Assembly (NCBI GenBank): GCA_017514645.1
Contig: JAFWJP010000044.1
Span: 1 to 10,662 of the forward strand
Source: Solobacterium sp.
GTDB taxonomy: Bacteria; Bacillota_I; Bacilli_A; Erysipelotrichales; Erysipelotrichaceae
Length of the DNA: 10,662 bases
Direction of reading: 5' to 3'
Both the position numbers and the translations under genes were made by a program. This document shows, one piece after another, positions 6,185 to 10,662 of the stretch. Every line of letters begins with the position of its first letter. Position 1 is the stretch's first letter. Under the pieces are notes generated by a model. The model had not been told where the DNA came from. It saw only the letters and a list, made by a program, of their open reading frames with translations, and made no database searches.

Positions 6185-7852
6185 TTACGACCATGTTTTC
6201 CGGAAGGGATCGTATTTCTTCTGCGGCAGGGTGACTTTCCTGCCCAGCGCAAGATCATATGCCAATGATGTGAAATCGCTGTATCCGGAACTGGATGTGA
6301 AGGTAAACTCTCCCATGTACAGCTTTCCGCCGACGTCATAGAAGTCCATGCGCAGTACCGGGAAGTCCCTGCTGACAGACTCAGCGATCCGGATCATTTC
6401 CTCCAGGGTATCCGGGCGGGGAAGAGGCTGATCGGCTTTGTGGTCTGTCCGGTCGGTCACCCAGTCCAGTTTTACCCAGTCCGTGGTGTACAGTTCATCG
6501 AAGGAGTGCTTGGCGCCGTCTTCTTCATAGGTCTGAAAGGCGTGGATGAATTCAACCTTTCCGTTGATGCAGAGCAGTTTGTACTCTTCGGATCCCTGCT
6601 TCAGATGCGGGAGACACTCTTCTGCGAATACCAGGGGCCTGATGGGCAGATAGTGATATTCGCACATACGGTAGGCAAAGTTCTCCTGCATCCATTCATC
6701 GAGCCACTGAACCATCTGTTCCCGGTTCAGGGGATATTTGCCCCAGGGAGGGATCATCTCGCCTTCATGGACAACGATGAGCGTATGCCAGGAATGATTG
6801 GTCTTCAGGACGTAGCGCTCCGGCAAAGCATCGAAATCAATGTCTTCCGGTCTGTCCCAGACACCGAGGACAGGTACGTTGTATTCATCGCCGAGATGTT
6901 CCGCGACCCACTGCTTGGCCCGGTATTTGTCGGTAAGCAGTGTTTTCTCCGGAATGGAGTTGTACAGTTTCAGCCACTGCATCTTTTCACAGAATGTGGC
7001 AGGGTGGTCCAGATCAGGAAAACGGCGGATATGGCGGAGACAGTTGTATTCCAGGCATTCCCGGGCTTTTCCCTGCCGGCAGCGGATCTCCGTGATCTCT
7101 TCGTCCGTTCTCCGTCTGATCTTCCGGAATCCGGCCTTGATGAGAATGTGTCTGACCAGATCTTCGGCATAGAGGACGGGGCCCATGAACTGTCTGCGGG
7201 CAGCCCGGAGCTCTTTATCGGTTGCGTACGCAAAGCGTCTTGCCAGACGGATCAGGGTATCCCTGCCTGCCCGGAAGTCCGCATCGCTGATCTTTGCCGG
7301 GGTACAGCCATCCATCTCCCGGTAACAGATCTTTTCTTCACCGGCCGTACAGAGTACCGGCAGCAGAAGATCGTTCAGGGGAAAGTGATCCGGCAGGATC
7401 TCCAGATAGTTTTCCAGAACAAAACGGCTGATGCAGAGACAGGGGAGGTCCGCAAGAGGAATATCGGTATGATAGTAACGGCTGATGAATGAACGGATAC
7501 GATCCTGCTCATGTGTTCCCGAGGTACCGGCGATCACGTCGTATTCACCGCACTGATCCAGCAGATCCTGAATGATACCGGTACTGAGGATCGAAGCGTC
7601 AATGCGCAGGATCCGGTCTGTTCCGTATGCAAGAGCCTGCCGGTACAGATCCTTGATGTCCGTGTCCCTGACTACATGCAGACAAGGAAGATTCCACAGG
7701 CTGTCAGGAATCGCTGCAGACGGATCCGCAGACAGAAGCACGCAGGATCCTTCCCCGGCTTCCTTCAGAAGCCTGCAGCAGGACAGGACCGGATCTTCGT
7801 GATCCGCAGTCCTTCCGCCCGAAGTAATGACGATACATACAGATTCATTCAT
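6185..7852 (-). CDS. TupA-type ATP-grasp protein with glycosyltransferase-like N-terminal half
   Basis: A 555-residue soluble protein, probably part of a surface-polysaccharide pathway. Residues ~283-545 match the TupA-like ATP-grasp family (named after teichuronopeptide synthesis): PATFCEKMQWLKLYN, LLTDKYRAKQWVAEHLG, VPVLGVWDRPEDIDFDALP, YVLKTNH, EEYKLLCINGKVEFIH, and the metal/ATP motif RMDFYDVGGKLYMGEFTF with Asp503 and Glu515 as likely Mg ligands. The usual Gly-rich loop after NH is replaced by SWHTL (~354-358). Residues 1-190 look like a GT-A-type fold by pattern only: a beta-strand start SVCIVITSGG, then YRQALAYGTDRILRIDAS with D85-A-S87 where a DxD would sit. Its role is unknown. Residues ~190-282 form a basic helical linker. 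The start ATG at 7852 has a GGAAGGAG site and a promoter upstream. ATP-grasp members ligate a carboxylate to an amine, so an amide or amino-acid decoration of a glycan is possible but unproven. Confidence 0.85.
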   Translation of the reverse strand: MNESVCIVITSGGRTADHEDPVLSCCRLLKEAGEGSCVLLSADPSAAIPDSLWNLPCLHVVRDTDIKDLYRQALAYGTDRILRIDASILSTGIIQDLLDQCGEYDVIAGTSGTHEQDRIRSFISRYYHTDIPLADLPCLCISRFVLENYLEILPDHFPLNDLLLPVLCTAGEEKICYREMDGCTPAKISDADFRAGRDTLIRLARRFAYATDKELRAARRQFMGPVLYAEDLVRHILIKAGFRKIRRRTDEEITEIRCRQGKARECLEYNCLRHIRRFPDLDHPATFCEKMQWLKLYNSIPEKTLLTDKYRAKQWVAEHLGDEYNVPVLGVWDRPEDIDFDALPERYVLKTNHSWHTLIVVHEGEMIPPWGKYPLNREQMVQWLDEWMQENFAYRMCEYHYLPIRPLVFAEECLPHLKQGSEEYKLLCINGKVEFIHAFQTYEEDGAKHSFDELYTTDWVKLDWVTDRTDHKADQPLPRPDTLEEMIRIAESVSRDFPVLRMDFYDVGGKLYMGEFTFTSSSGYSDFTSLAYDLALGRKVTLPQKKYDPFRKTWS

Positions 7853-7883
7853 AATAGTTCTCCTTCCGGCAGGACCGGACCGA

Positions 7884-7913
7884 CTGTCGTTTCTTGTTCA
7901 CAGCAGTTATAGA
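7884..7913 (+). promoter_or_regulatory. Possible weak plus-strand promoter overlapping the divergent one
   Basis: CTGTCG (7884-7889) and TATAGA (7908-7913) lie 18 bp apart on the plus strand. The -10 shares its TATA with the minus-strand -10. The -35 matches only three consensus positions, so this is tentative. Nothing better is visible on the plus strand before the leader ORF at 7988. Confidence 0.25.
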
Positions 7914-7934
7914 TGATTCGGCCGTTTCCTGCAA
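7906..7934 (-). promoter_or_regulatory. Sigma-A type promoter of the ATP-grasp gene
   Basis: On the minus strand a -35 of TTGCAG (7934-7929) and a -10 of TATAAC (7911-7906) have a 17-bp spacer. The predicted start near 7899 leaves a leader of about 46 nt with an AAGGAG ribosome site before ATG 7852. Confidence 0.65.
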
Positions 7935-7987
7935 GTATCCGCAGCGTTCGGGTGTGAATCGGTTCACCTGCTTCGGAGGAAAGCGTT

Positions 7988-8032
7988 ATGATTAATTATG
8001 GTCATTCAGAAGACCGAAGGACAACGACATGA
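7988..8032 (+). CDS. 14-codon leader ORF coupled to the downstream glycosyltransferase
   Basis: ATG 7988 follows a strong GGAGGA site (7975-7980) at 7-nt spacing and encodes MINYGHSEDRRTTT before TGA 8030-8032. The stop overlaps the glycosyltransferase ATG (8029-8031) as ATGA. It ends in a basic pair and four consecutive threonine-rich codons (AGG ACA ACG ACA). The glycosyltransferase has its own weaker GAAGGA site (8016-8021), which lies inside this ORF, so translating the leader would control access to it. It could be a true leader peptide that sets expression by coupling, or a chance short frame. There is no sequence family to compare with. Confidence 0.45.
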   Translation: MINYGHSEDRRTTT

Positions 8033-8934
8033 TTATCTACTACGACAACGGTGCACATCCGCTGCTGAGAACGCATTTCATCCGCAGCGGTGTGCAGTAC
8101 ACGACCATCTACAGAAACAGAACAGCACAGCTTGCCGACCGCATCAGCCGGCATATGCTCCGTCCGCGTTCCCTGATGTACAACCGTCCGGCATGCAGTG
8201 AAGATGATGATAAGGTCATCTGTTTTGATACGTATACCAATGCGGATTATCTCCGCTGGATCTGCAAGCATTATCCGCACAAACGGGTCATCCTCTGGTA
8301 CTGGAATCCGGTGGAGGATATTGCAAAGCTGGATATGATGCCGCGGAAGGTGGAGATCTGGTCCTATTCGAAGAAGGACTGCACAAAGTACGGGCTGAAA
8401 TACAATACTACGTTCTATTTTGATGATCTCGGCAGACAGGCACTGGACTTACCGGAAACAACCCGGGCAGGCCGCAGGGTCCTGTTCATCGGCAGGGACA
8501 AAGGCCGGGAGGAAGTACTGCACCGGCTTCAGGAAGAACTGGAATCGGCCGGTGCTGAGACAGAATTCCATATCATGCGCAACAACGAGAAAAAGGATAC
8601 TGCATCCGGACGGGAACACCTCATGGATTATGATGAGATCGTTGAACGTGTCAGGAACGCTGATATTCTGCTGGACTACAGCCGGGATCCGGATGCCGGT
8701 CTTTCCCTGCGGGCGATGGAAGCCCTCTTCTGGCAGAAGAAACTGATTACGAACAACCGTTCAGTGAAGGACAGTATGTTCTATAAAACAAACAATATCT
8801 ATCTCCTCGGGGAAGATAAACGTACTCTGAGGGATTTTCTGGAACTGCCGCAGGTCCCTGTGGAGAAGGAAATCAAACAGCAGTATCTTCTTTCTTCATG
8901 GCTGAAGCGGTTTGATGAGGCAGGTATACGATGA
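8029..8934 (+). CDS. Putative GT-B-fold glycosyltransferase of surface polysaccharide synthesis
   Basis: A 301-residue soluble protein. I do not recognise a named family with certainty. The architecture suggests a small GT-B enzyme. The N-terminal domain (1-145) begins with a short beta-strand (MIIYYDNG) and contains VICFDTYTNADYLRWICKHYPHKRVILWYWNPV (around 63-95). A second Rossmann-like domain starts at RRVLFIGRDKGREEVLHRL (~149-167). The C-terminal motif ADILLDYSRDPDAGLSLRAMEALFWQKKLITNN (around 211-243) closely resembles the nucleotide-sugar-binding region of GT4/CgeB-like enzymes, where the Glu in MEAL is normally the ribose-binding residue. The start ATG 8029 has GAAGGA 7 nt upstream and overlaps a leader ORF stop. 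Its stop overlaps the next gene by ATGA, so the two are coupled. It probably adds a sugar in the cytoplasm to a lipid-linked glycan; donor and acceptor are unknown. Confidence 0.75.
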   Translation: MIIYYDNGAHPLLRTHFIRSGVQYTTIYRNRTAQLADRISRHMLRPRSLMYNRPACSEDDDKVICFDTYTNADYLRWICKHYPHKRVILWYWNPVEDIAKLDMMPRKVEIWSYSKKDCTKYGLKYNTTFYFDDLGRQALDLPETTRAGRRVLFIGRDKGREEVLHRLQEELESAGAETEFHIMRNNEKKDTASGREHLMDYDEIVERVRNADILLDYSRDPDAGLSLRAMEALFWQKKLITNNRSVKDSMFYKTNNIYLLGEDKRTLRDFLELPQVPVEKEIKQQYLLSSWLKRFDEAGIR

Positions 8935-9866
8935 AACAGGAATGCAATCATGAACAGGTGAGGGAACTGCTGGAGGGCCTGGAACGGATGGCGGAACTGT
9001 ACCGCAGCAGAAAAACATCTGTCAGAATGTCCGGCATCCGGAAACTGAAGCAGTATTACCGCAAGGGCGGGATCCCGGAGATACTGCGCCATGTATCGTC
9101 CAGAACCAGCGGACTGGACAGGTACATCGAGCGTCCGGTCAATGCGGCGTATGAACGCTGGTCGGCGGATCCGGAACGTTATTTCAGCGATCAGCGCATT
9201 GCGGTGTATACGGCCTGTTTCGGCGGATATGACCGCATCAATGCCCCGGTGATCCATCCGGACAACATCGACTACTGGCTGATCACGGATACACCGGGAA
9301 TGAGTGAAGGATGGCAGGAGATCAACGGAACGGAACGGGTACCGGAAGCGTACCGGGATGATCCGGTGCTGGCGAACCGCTGGTGCAAGATGCATCCGCA
9401 GGAACTGTTCCCGGAATACGATTGCTCGGTCTATCTGGATTCGAACATTCTCGTTGTCTCCGATCTGACGGCGATGACCGGAGCACTGACGGATTTTCCG
9501 GCTGCGATGTTCCTGCATAAGAACCGGAACTGCGTCTACGATGAGATCAGAGCCTGTATCCTGAAGGGCAAGGACAAGGAGGAATCCCTCCGGGAACACG
9601 AAGCGCTGCTGAAGGAACACGGAGTTCCGGAACAGTACGGTCTCCTGGAGGCACCCATCATCGTCCGAAGGCACAATGATCCCCGGTGCATCCGGCTGAT
9701 GGACCTGTGGTGGTCCTCTTTCCTCAACGGGTGCCGCAGGGATCAGGTATCCCTGATTGACGCATTGTATCAGTCGGGGATCCCCGTGGAAACGGTCGGT
9801 ACCCTCGGCAACAACGTTCTGCGCTGCAATCTTGTTCTGTTCATGAAACATGCAGGACAGATATAG
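8931..9866 (+). CDS. DUF616-type glycosyltransferase
   Basis: A 311-residue protein. Residues ~88-285 fit the DUF616 family of GT-A-like transferases: RIAVYTACFGGYDRINAP (89-106), IDYWLITDTPGMSEGWQ (113-129), NRWCKMHPQELFPEYDCSVYLDSNI (around 149-173, where YLDSNI is the DxD-like metal site), FLHKNRNCVYDEI (194-206), YGLLEAPIIVRRHN (236-249) and MDLWWSSFLNGCRRDQVSL (around 257-275, the conserved W/RRDQ helix). About 87 residues of basic, helical N-terminal extension precede the domain (RKTSVRMSGIRKLKQYYRKGG), perhaps a membrane- or partner-binding segment. There is no signal peptide or membrane helix, so it acts in the cytoplasm. Start ATG 8931 overlaps the previous stop as ATGA. A role in building a capsule or wall glycan is inferred from the neighbours. 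Confidence 0.82.
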   Translation: MKQECNHEQVRELLEGLERMAELYRSRKTSVRMSGIRKLKQYYRKGGIPEILRHVSSRTSGLDRYIERPVNAAYERWSADPERYFSDQRIAVYTACFGGYDRINAPVIHPDNIDYWLITDTPGMSEGWQEINGTERVPEAYRDDPVLANRWCKMHPQELFPEYDCSVYLDSNILVVSDLTAMTGALTDFPAAMFLHKNRNCVYDEIRACILKGKDKEESLREHEALLKEHGVPEQYGLLEAPIIVRRHNDPRCIRLMDLWWSSFLNGCRRDQVSLIDALYQSGIPVETVGTLGNNVLRCNLVLFMKHAGQI

Positions 9867-9911
9867 TACAGAAACACAGTCCAATCTCAGTTTCATCAAA
9901 GGTGAAATCAA
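9867..9911 (+). promoter_or_regulatory. Short gap with the ribosome site of the MBOAT gene in a small hairpin loop
   Basis: No terminator is visible, so the genes are probably co-transcribed. AAAGGTGA (9898-9905) is the ribosome site 6 nt before ATG 9912. TTTCA and TGAAA on either side could form a weak 5-bp stem with the core of the site in the loop. Confidence 0.35.
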
Positions 9912-10662
9912 ATGGTATTCTCTTCCCTGAGCTTTCTTATCGTATTCCTGCCGGTTACTGCGGGTGTGTACTATCTGTGCCCGAAACGGTTCCGGAATCT
10001 CTGGCTGTTTCTTTCCAGCATTGTCTTCTACGGATACGGGGAGCCAAGGTTCCTGCCGGTCTTTCTTTTCAGCATTGTCTGGAACCATGTGTCCGGTCTC
10101 CTGATTGAAAAACAGAAACAGCCGGACAGGAAACGGCTGGTCCTGCTGATCTATCTTCTTGGTGACATTGGTACACTGGCGGTTTTCAAGTACACGGATT
10201 TTGCCTGCGGTCTTCTCGGTCTTGCGAAACCGGGGATCCCTCTGCCCATCGGTATTTCCTTCTTTACCTTTCAGGAGATCTCCTATGCAGTCGATATCTA
10301 CCGCGGTACACCTGCACAGAAGGATCCTGTCTGCACCGGTCTGTATATCGCCTTCTTTCCGCAATTGATTGCCGGACCGATCCTGCGCTATGACAACATG
10401 CGCGTTCAGATCGGGTCCCGGAAGGAGACAGCATATGCCTTTTCGGAAGGCTTTTTCCGTTTCTGCAGAGGCCTGTGCAGAAAGGTGCTGCTTGCGAACC
10501 GCCTGGGTCTGATGAGCGATCATCTGCTGTCCGGTCAGGGTCTTGTACAGAATTCAGCGCCTGCCCTCCTGGTGGGAGTATTCGCTTTCGGCATACAGCT
10601 GTATCTGGACTTTTCCGGTTATTCCGATATGGCGATCGGCCTGGGACAGATGTTCGGCTTCC
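9912..10662 (+). CDS. MBOAT-family membrane O-acyltransferase (AlgI/DltB type), 3' truncated
   Basis: A multi-spanning membrane enzyme that moves acyl (often acetyl) groups onto extracellular glycans. Two hundred and fifty codons are visible, about half of a usual 450-500 residue member. The frame runs off the window without a stop. Family features include the N-terminal hydrophobic stretch SSLSFLIVFLPVTAGVYYL (~4-22) followed by LWLFLSSIVFYGYGEP (~30-45), LPIGISFFTFQEISYAVDIYRG (around 111-132), FFPQLIAGPILRY (148-160) and YLDFSGYSDMAIGLGQMFGF (231-250). Each is a hallmark of bacterial AlgI-like proteins. The catalytic His, expected further on, is outside the window. The start ATG 9912 follows AAAGGTGA. 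Being last in a run of glycosyltransferases, it probably O-acetylates the polymer they build. A partner AlgJ/SGNH-type protein may lie downstream. Confidence 0.92.
   Translation, partial: MVFSSLSFLIVFLPVTAGVYYLCPKRFRNLWLFLSSIVFYGYGEPRFLPVFLFSIVWNHVSGLLIEKQKQPDRKRLVLLIYLLGDIGTLAVFKYTDFACGLLGLAKPGIPLPIGISFFTFQEISYAVDIYRGTPAQKDPVCTGLYIAFFPQLIAGPILRYDNMRVQIGSRKETAYAFSEGFFRFCRGLCRKVLLANRLGLMSDHLLSGQGLVQNSAPALLVGVFAFGIQLYLDFSGYSDMAIGLGQMFGF

Noticed and set aside
6440..7492. 350-aa plus-strand open frame
   Set aside because: Antisense shadow of the ATP-grasp gene, which has conserved motifs in the other strand.
7998..8201. 67-aa plus-strand frame at the divergent region
   Set aside because: Overlaps the glycosyltransferase gene in another frame, has no ribosome site at 7998 and no recognisable content.
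8799..10523. 574-aa open frame on the minus strand
   Set aside because: It lies wholly antisense to the glycosyltransferase, DUF616 and MBOAT genes, whose products show clear family motifs. The translation is low-complexity-like with no recognisable domain, and it has no credible operon context.
1..10662. CRISPR arrays, IS elements, tRNA/rRNA genes, phage attachment sites
   Set aside because: No regularly spaced repeats, transposase motifs, long terminal inverted repeats or tRNA-like cloverleaf were seen on either strand.

Overview
The window reads as chromosomal DNA of a low-to-mid GC Bacillota bacterium, probably a gut or oral anaerobe. The evidence is strong purine-rich Shine-Dalgarno sites (GGAGG/AAGGAG), a lipoprotein signal of Gram-positive type, a nucleoside ABC transporter in the Bacillus nupNOPQ gene order, and a Gram-positive style surface-polysaccharide cluster. 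Anything finer (for example Erysipelotrichia versus Clostridia) is a guess from sequence flavour.

Layout. (1) Bases 1-1190, plus strand: the 3' part of an S9-family (prolyl-oligopeptidase/acylaminoacyl-peptidase type) serine peptidase with its full catalytic domain. (2) Bases 1200-1254: back-to-back hairpins that close this gene and the convergent operon. (3) Bases 1253-6036, minus strand: a nucleoside-type ABC importer operon transcribed right to left as lipoprotein (nupN/BMP family), duplicated-domain ATPase (nupO), permease (nupP), permease (nupQ). It has a recognisable promoter at 6110-6138 and an intra-operon hairpin with a T-run at 4858-4898 between lipoprotein and ATPase. Permease starts overlap the preceding stops by 8 nt. 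The ATPase is broken in this sequence by a one-base frameshift near 3709-3711. (4) Bases 6185-7852, minus strand: a 555-aa protein with an uncharacterised, glycosyltransferase-like N-terminal half and a TupA-type ATP-grasp C-terminal half. (5) Bases 7853-8028: a divergent control region with a good promoter for the ATP-grasp gene and, on the plus strand, a 14-codon leader ORF coupled to the next gene. (6) Bases 8029-10662, plus strand: a tight cluster of a GT-B-like glycosyltransferase, a DUF616-type glycosyltransferase, and the first 250 codons of an MBOAT O-acyltransferase that runs off the window.

How it fits together. The nup-like genes would take up nucleosides: the lipoprotein captures them outside the membrane, the two permeases form the channel and the ATPase powers it. 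The genes from 6185 rightward look like one end of a capsule or wall-glycan locus: two sugar transferases, a ligase-like ATP-grasp enzyme and an O-acylation enzyme. The two blocks are functionally unrelated. No terminator is visible between the ATP-grasp gene and the transporter promoter, so some read-through is possible. The most notable points are the split ATPase, which separates the two halves of its only canonical ATP site, the intra-operon attenuator, the coupled leader ORF and the unusual ATP-grasp fusion. I did not find a convincing wholly new system.
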